Below are positions 8,373 through 17,167 of a stretch of 64,000 nt of DNA, one piece after another. Below the pieces are notes generated by a model. It ran no database searches. It worked only from the letters and a program-made list of their open reading frames with translations, and was not told the origin of the DNA. The stretch spans positions 53,724-117,723 of the forward strand of contig NZ_QEKI01000016.1 of the NCBI RefSeq assembly GCF_003096355.1. Reading direction: 5' to 3'. The stretch is from Pontibacter virosus (GTDB taxonomy: Bacteria; Bacteroidota; Bacteroidia; Cytophagales; Hymenobacteraceae). Each line of letters opens with the position of its first letter. Position 1 is the first letter of the stretch. A program made the translations under genes and the position numbers.

Positions 8373-8891
8373 TTATTGTTTGGTTTGGGGCTTGGGGATG
8401 ATGTGCAGGAACTCCTCTTCGTCATTCAGGCTCCAACGTACCGGGGCCGTGATGTCCTGCTTTTTCACCTCCACTTTTTCGATCTGCTCCAGGTTAGCAA
8501 GTATCAGATTGGTGTCTTTTACAAGCTTGTTGTTTATGACCACTTTCAGGGTTTGCTGGGCAGCAGGTATACGGTACAGGGTATAAATATCCTGCATCGT
8601 GGAAAATTCTGCTGTGTACTTGGCCTTGATGAGGATGGCGCCGCCTTTTGCTTTGTCGCCAAATTTGCCCGTAGCATTTTCGTCTTTCAGCACGTCAATA
8701 CTTTCGATGTTGTCAGCTTTGATCAGCGCCAGGCTCGGCTGCGCAATCTGCTGGCCGTTTATCTGGATATAGGGCTGCGGTAGCGGCACCATCCCTTGCT
8801 TTTGCTGCTCCTTTGGGTGAATTAGCTCTTGTTGCGCAAAGGCCTGTAAACTGCAACCCGCGAGTATTAGAGAGAAGATAAGTCGTTTCAT
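8373..8891 (-). CDS. secreted protein with a TonB-plug-like motif
   Basis: 172 aa from the ATG at 8891, which opens a clean signal peptide (MKRLIFSLILAGCSLQAFAQ); a further upstream ATG at 8936 would add 15 residues. The segment NIESIDVLKDENATGKFGDK followed by AKGGAILI strongly resembles the IESIEVLKG...GAIlI part of TonB-receptor plug domains, as also seen in small BlaR/M56-associated proteins. No barrel follows. It is probably a periplasmic protein; the role is unknown. Confidence 0.75.
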   Translation of the reverse strand: MKRLIFSLILAGCSLQAFAQQELIHPKEQQKQGMVPLPQPYIQINGQQIAQPSLALIKADNIESIDVLKDENATGKFGDKAKGGAILIKAKYTAEFSTMQDIYTLYRIPAAQQTLKVVINNKLVKDTNLILANLEQIEKVEVKKQDITAPVRWSLNDEEEFLHIIPKPQTKQ

Positions 8892-8937
8892 GGGAATGTT
8901 TTTTAGGAGTAACGTCAGCTTGTGCCGGCTAGTCATT

Positions 8938-9384
8938 TTAATCTAGAGGTATATGTCGGAAATCTGAGAGTTTATAGCGTTCTTTTGCCAGGTTGTCCAG
9001 CCACTTGCCTTCTAACTTGGTAAGAATATGGCTAAACACATGCTTGCCCTCTGCGCCCTCAGCTACTCTACCTATCTTCGCTGCAGAGTCGGCTCTCATT
9101 TGTTGCTGGTCAGCCTGCACCAAACGCTCGATTAGTTGATAATCTTCTATGGTGAGCACAGGCTCTGTAAAGCCACTCTTGTCAAACCGGATCAAATTGT
9201 TCACTTCTTCGGAGTTATTGAAACCTGCCTCTAGTAGCTTTTGAAAATAGATCAGCTTAAACTCTTCGATGTAAATCTGTTTATACTGTTGCCTGAGCAC
9301 TTTTTGCCTGCTAGTGGTGCATTGGGTGAAAGTGACGAGCAAAAGAAGCAGCGCGATGGAATAAGTGGCTGTGGACTTAAGCAT
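8938..9384 (-). CDS. lipoprotein of unknown function (148 aa)
   Basis: The signal MLKSTATYSIALLLLLVTFTQ ends in a lipobox cysteine at residue 22. The mature protein is mostly helical and charged (RQQYKQIYIEEFKLIYFQKLL, then an Asp/Glu-rich middle). No known domain is recognised. It is upstream of the plug-like secreted protein with 46 bp to the chosen start, which suggests one envelope operon 9384-8167 with ywbE at the end. Confidence 0.7.
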   Translation of the reverse strand: MLKSTATYSIALLLLLVTFTQCTTSRQKVLRQQYKQIYIEEFKLIYFQKLLEAGFNNSEEVNNLIRFDKSGFTEPVLTIEDYQLIERLVQADQQQMRADSAAKIGRVAEGAEGKHVFSHILTKLEGKWLDNLAKERYKLSDFRHIPLD

Positions 9385-9465
9385 GATGCTAAATTAAAAC
9401 AAGAATGTCAATATAGTTGGATTTGTAAGAACGGCTCACCTTTAGGGAAACAAGAACAGACAAGC

Positions 9466-9639
9466 TCACCGCTTATGCTTCCGGATATTCCACCACGTGT
9501 TGATAATCGCCAAAGCCAGACCCGCTCCGATGAAAGCCCAGCCGATATACTTGTTCTCGAAGAAATGCCCAATACTGATGACAGCACCTGCTACAGCTAA
9601 TAGCACAGCAAGGAATCCGACCAGATTGAATGATTTCAT
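9466..9639 (-). CDS. small membrane protein with two helices (57 aa)
   Basis: A 57-codon minus-strand frame from ATG at 9639 to TGA at 9466 encodes two hydrophobic segments. The first is FNLVGFLAVLLAVAGAVISI and the second is YIGWAFIGAGLALAII. It ends with a basic tail NIRKHKR. The layout is a helical hairpin with the tail in the cytoplasm. No family is recognised. It precedes the lipoprotein gene at 9384 on the same strand. Confidence 0.6.
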   Translation of the reverse strand: MKSFNLVGFLAVLLAVAGAVISIGHFFENKYIGWAFIGAGLALAIINTWWNIRKHKR

Positions 9640-9784
9640 ATGCTTTGTTTAGATCCAGGTATAAGCGAAGCGCACAGCTTGCCCCAGGTAAGTTACATAG
9701 AATCTTCTATATATTCTTACCTATGGCTACACTGAATACCTCTATTGTCTAACTCCATACTCTTTAACACTCAAACTCCTCAAC

Positions 9785-11455
9785 TCAAAACAGTTTCTTC
9801 AGCAATTGAAAAAACTTCGGTCGGGTATAGGCAACGGCGCCCAAGTCAGGGGCAGCGGTTGATTCAATTTGATTGCCGAAAATGTCTTCTGTGGCTGGAG
9901 CAAATGAAGGAGGGAGGGGCACCGCTATACCCTGGTCGATAAGTGGTGATTTTTTCTGAGGGCTATACCTGTCGCGCAGGGTTTTCAGATCAAGCGGGTA
10001 GCCTAAAGTACCTGCCATGCCGGGTGCCTGTAACTGTGGGTCGGCTACCATACCTGTCGGACTGCCGCTCATCGTCTCCTGACCAGTGGCTGCCTGAAAA
10101 TCGGGCAGGGAGGTATAGCGAACATCGCCCCACACAAAGGTATAGCGGCCGTTTTCGCTAAAATAGGCATTGTGGTGAAAGGAGACGTCCATGGTCGTGT
10201 CGGCAGCTACTACCATAGGGGCGCCGTTGCGGCTGTAGAAAATGTTGTTGAAAAACCTGACGTTATGGTGACCGCCGCTCTTGAAGAACACGCCTCCGCC
10301 GGAAGGGGCAATTGCGCTGTCGGCAAAGATAGTGTTATTGTACACGAGCAAGTCAAGGTTGCCGCCCTTGTCATGGTTTTCTACCCAAAGCGTGATGCCT
10401 TTGTAGTCGTTTTTACGGCCGTCGTTTTCCGAGATGTTGTACCGGATGATGTTGTTGCGCATAGGACGGGCCCACTCAAATTGTGCGATCAGGAAGCCCG
10501 CCCCGTCGTTGTCGTGCGAGTAGTTGTACTGCATCACGGAGTTAGTCACGCCGCCGTCCAGATCAAAGCCACCGCCGTCGCAGCCGCTGCCGGCGCTCAT
10601 GTTGTAGGCTTCGTTGTATTGGATGATGATGTCGTTGGCGTCCCAGGCCCAGATGCCGATCGGTCCGCCGCAGTTCTTGTTCTGCATGCCCGAAGTATGG
10701 ACCACGCTGTGCTCTACGGTGCCACCGTCCACGTCTGACAACACAATGCCGCTTCCGCTGTGCTTGTCGGGGAGTATCAGCCCGTATATTTTATACACGT
10801 GGCACTGCCCGATGTAGATATTTTGGTGCGCGTAGCCGGTTTTGGTATGGTCGAACTCCCCGTAGGTATTAATGCCGACCGAGTCGATGTCGTGCACCAC
10901 GGCCTTTGTGATGCGGGCATCGCGGAAACCGCTGTTGCCGTTCCAGGCGCCTAAGGTTATACCAGATTTCCGGAAACCGCTCACCTCCACCTGGTCTATG
11001 ACGATGTGCGGCAGCTTCACATCGCCGGGCAGGTCGTTGTAGAAAAGGATGCCGTGGTTGGTGTTGCGGGTATAGCCACTGCCCCGGAAGTTCAGGTACC
11101 GAATTTCTATACCTGCCACGTTGTGCGCATAAAAGCCGTAACTGATGCCAGCATCAATGGTGGCGCGGCCTTCGCCAAAAGAGCTGACGACCACAGGTGC
11201 TGTCGCAGTTGCCGTGTTGGCCGGATGAAAGTACAGCCCTCCTTTAAACACGCTTCCTCCCTCAAACAGGATGGTGTCTCCAGAAGTGTAGCGGTGGCCG
11301 TTCACCCGCTCAATGGTGCGCCAGGCGGATGCAGGCGAACTGCCTGAGTTGGCGTCATCGCCTTTGAAGCTGATGTAATAGGTATGCGCCAAGGTATAGG
11401 GTGCTGTGCAAAGGTATAGACCGATATAAATAAGAAGCGCCAGGGCGTGTTTCAT
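9785..11455 (-). CDS. secreted right-handed parallel beta-helix protein
   Basis: 556 aa from ATG 11455 (an ATG two codons upstream is also possible). A signal peptide ends TLAHT. It is followed by YYISFKGDDANSGSSPASAW, typical of secreted pectate-lyase-like beta-helix proteins. Residues about 100-420 show repeated short strands with Asn ladders (IVIDQVEVSGFRKSGI, HNIYIGQCHVYKIYG, MQYNYSHDNDGAGFL, VYNNTIF, RFFNNIF). Such proteins bind or cleave polysaccharides; no catalytic residues could be assigned. The end of the gene is rich in GGTATAG words. Confidence 0.85.
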   Translation of the reverse strand: MKHALALLIYIGLYLCTAPYTLAHTYYISFKGDDANSGSSPASAWRTIERVNGHRYTSGDTILFEGGSVFKGGLYFHPANTATATAPVVVSSFGEGRATIDAGISYGFYAHNVAGIEIRYLNFRGSGYTRNTNHGILFYNDLPGDVKLPHIVIDQVEVSGFRKSGITLGAWNGNSGFRDARITKAVVHDIDSVGINTYGEFDHTKTGYAHQNIYIGQCHVYKIYGLILPDKHSGSGIVLSDVDGGTVEHSVVHTSGMQNKNCGGPIGIWAWDANDIIIQYNEAYNMSAGSGCDGGGFDLDGGVTNSVMQYNYSHDNDGAGFLIAQFEWARPMRNNIIRYNISENDGRKNDYKGITLWVENHDKGGNLDLLVYNNTIFADSAIAPSGGGVFFKSGGHHNVRFFNNIFYSRNGAPMVVAADTTMDVSFHHNAYFSENGRYTFVWGDVRYTSLPDFQAATGQETMSGSPTGMVADPQLQAPGMAGTLGYPLDLKTLRDRYSPQKKSPLIDQGIAVPLPPSFAPATEDIFGNQIESTAAPDLGAVAYTRPKFFQLLKKLF

Positions 11456-11513
11456 AGTCAAAAATATTCGGGTGCAGGTATAGCCGGGCGTCGGCTATAC
11501 CTGCGAGAGGCTG

Positions 11514-13373
11514 TTAGTCAGCGCCACTAGTGGGCATTTCCAGTTCCGATACGTGCAGTGGGCGGAGCATGGATGTTTTCTTGTGCTGATGCTCCTGCAT
11601 GCGCTTCAGAATGTCATCGAGCAACTCCACGGCCCGCAGCACATACGGCCCCTTGTTGAGCATTACGCAGTCGGCCCGCTGCGACATGGCGGCATCCGTA
11701 ATCTCGGCCCTCGACGGACGCCCTTTCTTGGCAAGCGACTCGAGTACCTGCGTGGCCCATACCACTGGTATATGCGCCGCCTCCGTTATCCACAGAATTT
11801 CCTCCTGCACCTCGGCCAGCCGTTGCCAGCCGCACTCCACTGCCAGGTCGCCACGGGCAATCATTACGCCCACCGGATGGTTCTTCATGACGGTCAGGAG
11901 CAAGTGTGGCAGGTGGCGGAATCCTTCTTTGGTCTCAATTTTGAGGATGATGCCCAGGCGTGGCGGCGCTTTCAGGCGCTTCAGTTCCTTGTGCAGCGCC
12001 TCGATCATCTCAGGGTGGTTCACAAACGAAAGACTCACGATATCAGCATGTTTAACAACGAAAGCGAGGTGCTGACTGTCTTGCTCTGAGAGCCCGTTCA
12101 GCTGCAGATCGCTTTCGGGTAGGTTGATGCCCTTGTCGTGCATCAGGCGACTTCCTGACTCTTTGGCTTCGGTAATTTTCACGAGCAGGGCATCGTCGCT
12201 CACGTTCATGATCACCCCCGCTATTTTGCCATCGTCAAACAAGATCGGCTGGCCTGCCTTCACGCGACGGAACACCTCGGGCAAGGTGCAGGCAATGCGT
12301 GCAGGTTTTACAATGTGGCCCTCGGCATCGTAAAGGGCAGGCTCACCGGGCGCTTCGTCTTTGGTGAGTATCAGCAAATCGTCTTTGCGCAGGTAGATGG
12401 GCGCCACGCTGGCAGGCAATTCTCCCACCTTGGTGCTACGCTCCAGGGCGCTCTTTTTATTGATGGTGAGTTCGGTGCCCGTACCGATGTAAGAGGTTTT
12501 GAACAGGTGAGCGATGACGCCTTTTTCCTTGCGCTGCATCACGGTGAAGGAACGCTTGCGGCCGCGCGTGTCCTTGAACCTGAGCTTATCGCCCTGTTGC
12601 AGCTGGGCTACCCAGGCCTCGTCGACTGGCAGGCTGGCGTCTGTGGGCACCTCGCTCTCCACACCGGCAGGGGCGAGCCATACCTTGGCAGGTGACACCA
12701 ACTGCCCCAGTTCGTTCTGTATCGGGCGGATAGGCAGAAGGGCGGGGCCAGGTTTGAGCGGACCCGTGCGTAGTTTGGGTCCCATCAGGTCCATCAGGAT
12801 CTTGCAGCTCTGGCCCGTCTCTTTTTCTGCCTTCCGGATAGACTCTACCATCGTTTCCCATACCTGCTCGTCGTCGTGGGCACAGTTGATGCGGGCGCAG
12901 TCCATGCCTGCCAGCAGCATACGCTTGACCAGTTCGTAGTCCTGGGCCAGCTCAGTGGAGAAAGTGACCATGATGCGAGTGCTGCGTTTTGGAGGCCGGG
13001 CGCCCAATAGTTCGCTCGTGTGCTTTTCGAGTAGCTCGATACTCTCGGCATGTGAAACAGGTATGGGTTTTTTGGTGGGCGCACAATCGAGCAATTGGCA
13101 GAGCATGTTGTGGACGGCCTGCAGACTAGCCAGCACGTGCCCTTCGGAGCGACCCAGCGACGAGAGACCCAAACGGGCCAGGCCCTCCTGCAACTGCCGT
13201 ATGTCGTGCTGCCGCAGCGACAGGTAGTGCAACAGGTTGCGGGCGCTTGTGCGGAAAGATGGGTGCACGCTTTTGATGGCGCTGGCAAACTTCTTTTCCA
13301 GTTCAAGGGCATCGTGTTGCAGCACTTCCAGCTGCGAAATCATCTCGCGAAGGTGTTTCTCGTCTGTTTGCAT
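11514..13373 (-). CDS. atypical pyruvate kinase without a C-terminal domain
   Basis: 619 aa. Residues 1-about 125 are a helical extension not found in standard PykF. The catalytic barrel starts at RIMVTFSTELAQDYELV, with MDCARINCAHDD and LMDLMGPKLRTG. A long B-domain-like insert (about 230-395) follows. Barrel motifs continue with LSFVNHPEMIEAL, ILKIETKEGF (catalytic Lys), VMIARGDLAVECG and ATQVLESLAKKGRPSRAEITD. The usual MLSGE is replaced by MLNKGPY, and the protein stops soon after, without the effector-binding C-terminal domain. It is probably a pyruvate kinase acting on phosphoenolpyruvate and ADP, but activity is unproven. Confidence 0.8.
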   Translation of the reverse strand: MQTDEKHLREMISQLEVLQHDALELEKKFASAIKSVHPSFRTSARNLLHYLSLRQHDIRQLQEGLARLGLSSLGRSEGHVLASLQAVHNMLCQLLDCAPTKKPIPVSHAESIELLEKHTSELLGARPPKRSTRIMVTFSTELAQDYELVKRMLLAGMDCARINCAHDDEQVWETMVESIRKAEKETGQSCKILMDLMGPKLRTGPLKPGPALLPIRPIQNELGQLVSPAKVWLAPAGVESEVPTDASLPVDEAWVAQLQQGDKLRFKDTRGRKRSFTVMQRKEKGVIAHLFKTSYIGTGTELTINKKSALERSTKVGELPASVAPIYLRKDDLLILTKDEAPGEPALYDAEGHIVKPARIACTLPEVFRRVKAGQPILFDDGKIAGVIMNVSDDALLVKITEAKESGSRLMHDKGINLPESDLQLNGLSEQDSQHLAFVVKHADIVSLSFVNHPEMIEALHKELKRLKAPPRLGIILKIETKEGFRHLPHLLLTVMKNHPVGVMIARGDLAVECGWQRLAEVQEEILWITEAAHIPVVWATQVLESLAKKGRPSRAEITDAAMSQRADCVMLNKGPYVLRAVELLDDILKRMQEHQHKKTSMLRPLHVSELEMPTSGAD

Positions 13374-13426
13374 TATATTAGAAGGTATAGCATACTATCA
13401 AACTCAAGAGCAGGCCGCAGGGTTAT

Positions 13427-14368
13427 TTAAAAACTGTTGACCATGGCCCTATGCAATGAATTGGAGCTCCAGTAGCCACTGGCAATAATACGTCGGATGC
13501 TGTGCAGCGGGTCCTGCGGGTCGCGCTTCTCGGCCAGTTGGAAAGCCGCCACCATGCCACGCTGCTTTAGCTCAGGTATAGCCTCGGGGTTCCACAGCCC
13601 GAACGGGTACGCGAAGTATTCGGTAGGTTTGCCTGTAATCTCCGCCAGCTGCCGCGATGGCTTTTCGACTTGCGTCACCCAGTCCTGCCCCTGGTATTTC
13701 TTCACATTCTGGTGGTCCCAGGTATGGGAGCCGATTGCATGCCCCTTCTCCGAAAGCTCCTTTACCTGCGCCCTGGTCATGTAGTTCGGCCTGCCCAGCG
13801 AGACGGTCATGACGAAGAACACACCCTTGAAACCATACTTTTCCAGCTCCGGTGCGGCCACGGTAAACTGCCCCAGGCTGGTGTCGTCGAAGGTGAGCAT
13901 CACGGGTTTTTCGGGAAGCGATGCCCCTGTGGTCAGGTAAGCCAGTAACTGGTCGGGCAGTACGGTCTGGTAGCCGCTGTCCGCCAGCATTTTGATGTGG
14001 TCTTTAAAGCGCTCCTCCGGTATAATGTAGTCCTTGGCCTGTTTGGAGTCCTTCTCTCGCCAGTCGCGCACCTGGTGGTAGCACAGAATCGGCACCTGTT
14101 TGCGGGCAATGATGGTTTCGGCATCAGCGATGGAGTTGGCTACAATTGCTGCAGGATGAGCTGACTTAGCAGGTATAGCGGCCTGCAAAGTTAAGCTGTC
14201 GGGTTCAGGTATAGCGGTGTCGCTATTTGCTGAAGCAACAGGTATTGCAGTTTCGACGGGTGATTGTGTCTCGATCGTTTTGCCTTCCCGCATACAGGAG
14301 GAAGAGCCGATTAGTACAGTAAATAATGCGAAAATGGATAAGCGGAGGCGGGTATAAGGGGGTTTCAT
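13427..14368 (-). CDS. polysaccharide deacetylase family lipoprotein
   Basis: 313 aa. The signal ends in lipobox SSSC (residue about 25). A low-complexity linker to about residue 85 is rich in Ala-Ile-Pro. The NodB domain follows: VPILCYHQVRDW, PVMLTFDDTS (catalytic and metal Asp), IGSHTWDHQNV (metal His), EKPSRQLAEITGKPTEYFAYPFG. It would de-N-acetylate a surface polysaccharide or peptidoglycan. The linker is built from the genome's GGTATAG/CTATACC word read as Ala-Ile-Pro. Confidence 0.88.
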   Translation of the reverse strand: MKPPYTRLRLSIFALFTVLIGSSSCMREGKTIETQSPVETAIPVASANSDTAIPEPDSLTLQAAIPAKSAHPAAIVANSIADAETIIARKQVPILCYHQVRDWREKDSKQAKDYIIPEERFKDHIKMLADSGYQTVLPDQLLAYLTTGASLPEKPVMLTFDDTSLGQFTVAAPELEKYGFKGVFFVMTVSLGRPNYMTRAQVKELSEKGHAIGSHTWDHQNVKKYQGQDWVTQVEKPSRQLAEITGKPTEYFAYPFGLWNPEAIPELKQRGMVAAFQLAEKRDPQDPLHSIRRIIASGYWSSNSLHRAMVNSF

Positions 14369-14525
14369 GATAAGAATTGGTAAACGCTATAATGATAGCC
14401 ATTATTTAGCTGCCTTTCCATTAACCGAAGAGAAAAATCAGCTGATTTTGTGACTGAAAAGCATTACCTTAAGCTACCATTCACAAGTCAATCGTAAATA
14501 ACTCAACCTAAACCCGAAACCACTT

Positions 14526-16148
14526 ATGGCAGCCATTCCGTTTACCCGCGAGGCCATGCTGCGCCAGCTTTCCGAAGTGCCCGAGTGGGATGTGCTTGTT
14601 ATTGGCGGTGGGTCGACGGGATTGGGAACTGCCCTGGATGCCGCTTCGCGTGGGTACAAGACGCTTCTGCTCGAGCAGTCCGATTTTGCGAAAGGTACCT
14701 CGAGTCGCAGTACCAAGCTGGTGCACGGCGGGGTGCGCTACCTGGCGCAGGGCAATATCCGACTGGTGTTTGAGGCACTTCGGGAGCGGGGGATTCTCCT
14801 GCGCAATGCGCCACATGTCGTGTCGGTGCAGCCTTTCGTGATACTTTGCTACAGCTGGTGGCAGCGGTTTTTTTATGGCACCGGCCTCGCGCTCTACGAT
14901 TTTCTGGCTGGCAGGTATAGCCTGGGCCGCACCGCGTGGTGGAGCCGCAAAACGGTGCTGGAAAGCATACCCACCGCCAAATCCGAAAACCTGATAGGTG
15001 GCATCGTATACTTCGACGGTCAATTCGACGATGCCCGTCTGGCCCTGAACATCGCCCAAACCTGCGCTGAGCAAGGTGGCACGGTGCTGAATTATTTCCG
15101 TATGACAGGCTTGACCAAAGACGACAATGGAAAAGTGAATGGTGTAGATTCCGTAGACCTGGAAAGCGGCCAACCCTATACCTTGCGGGCCAAAGCGGTA
15201 GTGAACGCAACAGGCGTTTACGTAGATGATATTTTACATTTCGACCAGCCTACCCAAAAGCAACTTGTCATGCCGAGCCAGGGTGTGCATGTTGTCCTCG
15301 ACAAAATCTTCCTTCCAGGGAATGTGGCCCTGATGATTCCCAAGACACCGGATGGTCGCGTGCTCTTTGCCATACCCTGGCAGGGCCACGTGCTGATCGG
15401 TACCACCGATACGCCGCTGCAGGAGCTGAGTCTGGAACCTGTGGCGCTGGATGCCGAGATTAACTTTATTCTGCAAACAGCAGGGCAGTATCTGGAGAAG
15501 CCTCCGACACGACAGGATGTGCTGAGTGTATTTGCTGGCCTGCGCCCCTTGGCCGCCCCTGACAGTGAAACAGGCAACACCAAAGAGATTTCCCGCAGTC
15601 ACAAATTGCTGGTAGCAACTTCAGGGTTGATTACCATCACCGGCGGCAAATGGACCACCTACCGCCTGATGGCCGAAGATACTGTGAACGCGGCTATCCG
15701 AGTAACAAGGCTGCCTGCTATACCTTGCCGTACTGAGAAACTGCCCATCCACGGAGCTATACCTGCATCCGCTATACCTGTGCCAAATACACCAATTGAT
15801 CTTGCAGGCTACGGTAGTGACGCAATGGCTTTGCAGGCGCTGATGCGGTCGGAGCCTGAACTGGCCCAAAAGCTGCACCCTGGCTTTGGCTATACCCTGG
15901 CTCAGGTGGTGTGGGCAGTGCGCCACGAAATGGCCCGGACCGTGGAAGATGTGCTGGCCCGTCGCCTGCGGATTCTGTTTTTGGATGCCCGCGCCGCGCT
16001 GGAAATAGCGCCCACCGTAGCCGCCCTGATGGCCCGCGAGCTCAATCGCGATGAAACCTGGCAGCGGGAGCAGGTAGCGGCTTTTGAAAAGCTGGCGGAG
16101 CATTACTTGCCACAAGCCACCGAAAAGCCAACCGTGCGGGCACATTGA
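14526..16148 (+). CDS. glpD: glycerol-3-phosphate dehydrogenase/oxidase
   Basis: 540 aa, full length for GlpD/GlpO. The FAD-binding Rossmann motif is VLVIGGGSTGLGTALDAASR, followed by TSSRSTKLVHGGVRYL. GTTDTP and VFAGLRPL lie later, with a C-terminal helical domain (VVWAVRHEMARTVEDVLARR). It oxidises sn-glycerol 3-phosphate to dihydroxyacetone phosphate at the membrane, feeding quinones or oxygen. A linker near residue 415 holds AIPASAIPVP, encoded by two copies of the CTATACC word. It is divergent from the deacetylase. Confidence 0.93.
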   Translation: MAAIPFTREAMLRQLSEVPEWDVLVIGGGSTGLGTALDAASRGYKTLLLEQSDFAKGTSSRSTKLVHGGVRYLAQGNIRLVFEALRERGILLRNAPHVVSVQPFVILCYSWWQRFFYGTGLALYDFLAGRYSLGRTAWWSRKTVLESIPTAKSENLIGGIVYFDGQFDDARLALNIAQTCAEQGGTVLNYFRMTGLTKDDNGKVNGVDSVDLESGQPYTLRAKAVVNATGVYVDDILHFDQPTQKQLVMPSQGVHVVLDKIFLPGNVALMIPKTPDGRVLFAIPWQGHVLIGTTDTPLQELSLEPVALDAEINFILQTAGQYLEKPPTRQDVLSVFAGLRPLAAPDSETGNTKEISRSHKLLVATSGLITITGGKWTTYRLMAEDTVNAAIRVTRLPAIPCRTEKLPIHGAIPASAIPVPNTPIDLAGYGSDAMALQALMRSEPELAQKLHPGFGYTLAQVVWAVRHEMARTVEDVLARRLRILFLDARAALEIAPTVAALMARELNRDETWQREQVAAFEKLAEHYLPQATEKPTVRAH

Positions 16149-16187
16149 CGAATTTTTTCCGAAATTGCAGCAAAATTACCCAACCCC

Positions 16188-16820
16188 ATGCAACGACCCA
16201 TCAAATTCATCATAATGGCCGGCATCGCGCTGGTGCTCTTCTATTTTGTGCGCGAGTCTTTCTTAAGCGACGATAACTACCTGATTCCGCTGAAAAAAGA
16301 ACGTGAGGAAAAAGATCTCTCATTCCGGGGCCGCACCAACAGCCCTTTTGAGGAAGCCGACCGCCGGATGTTCACCAACCTGATCTACTACGAGCCCAAC
16401 CTGGACTACCGCGTGAAGGTGAAGCTGGAGGATATTGAGCCCAAAGATACCGTGCACATGCCCATGACCAACGGCAGCACCGAAGCCTACCTGCGCTATG
16501 CCCTGGCTAATTTCGAGTTAAACGGAGAACCGCAGCGCCTGACGCTCTACAAAAAGGTGAAAGAAGAAGAGGAAAAGCTGTTTGTGCCTTTCACTGACAA
16601 AACCAACGGCTTCGACACCTATGGCGGCGGCCGCTACCTGGATGTGCCGTTCAAGGAAGGCGCCAAAACGGCCACGCTGGACTTTAACCGCGCCTACAGC
16701 CCCTTCTGCGCCTACAACCCCGAGTACGTGTGCCCCGTGCCGCCCAAAGAAAACCGTCTGACCGTGGCAGTGGAGGCTGGTGAGAAAAACTACGATAAAG
16801 TGCATCCGGTGGTGGAGTAG
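16188..16820 (+). CDS. DUF1684 domain protein with N-terminal membrane anchor
   Basis: 210 aa. One N-terminal membrane helix (FIIMAGIALVLFYFV) is followed by the DUF1684 region: SFRGRTNSPF, LIYYEPNLDYRV, FVPFTDKTNGFDTYGGGRY, LDFNRAYSPFCAYNPEYVCPVPP and NRLTVAVEAGEK. All family landmarks are present. Function is unknown; many members are secreted or membrane-anchored. It lies 39 bp after glpD and may share its transcript. Confidence 0.88.
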   Translation: MQRPIKFIIMAGIALVLFYFVRESFLSDDNYLIPLKKEREEKDLSFRGRTNSPFEEADRRMFTNLIYYEPNLDYRVKVKLEDIEPKDTVHMPMTNGSTEAYLRYALANFELNGEPQRLTLYKKVKEEEEKLFVPFTDKTNGFDTYGGGRYLDVPFKEGAKTATLDFNRAYSPFCAYNPEYVCPVPPKENRLTVAVEAGEKNYDKVHPVVE

Positions 16821-16904
16821 GGCTTTTTTGTGTCACGTATCAAGTAGCACGATGCCCTCAGGGGTAACTTGACAACGAACTACTCGACAAAGGATAAAAG
16901 GAAA

Positions 16905-17012
16905 TGCTCTTTCGGATTTGCAATCCGAAAGTAGATTAACCGCGGATTTGTAATCCGCTTTGCAAAGGCAGTTGCTATTGACAGGCACGCGGATTGCAAA
17001 TCCGAAAGAGCG
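16905..17012. repeat. cluster of three short palindromes (CGGATT..AATCCG)
   Basis: Three palindromes stand in the pheT leader region: CGGATTTGCAATCCG at 16913-16927, GCGGATTTGTAATCCGC at 16942-16958 and GCGGATTGCAAATCCG at 16989-17004. The outer two carry CTTTC or GAAAG arms in opposite orientation, with GCTC/GAGC next to them. They look like a small REP-type cluster. I see no credible gene in 16821-17167. Confidence 0.65.
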
Positions 17013-17167
17013 CTGAGCAGTACCAAGGCTTCATAAACAATACTTCGGCTTAATCTTTTGTCTTTTGCTGACAGGTTCTTTTTACAAAAGAGCAAAGAAA
17101 AATCCTTAATTTTGAGAATTAGCTTCAACCGAACGAGGCTATACCTTACAGAACAACACAAATAACC

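Noticed and set aside
16880..17161. 93-aa minus-strand frame in the pheT leader
   Set aside because: It runs through the palindrome cluster and its composition is that of translated non-coding sequence.
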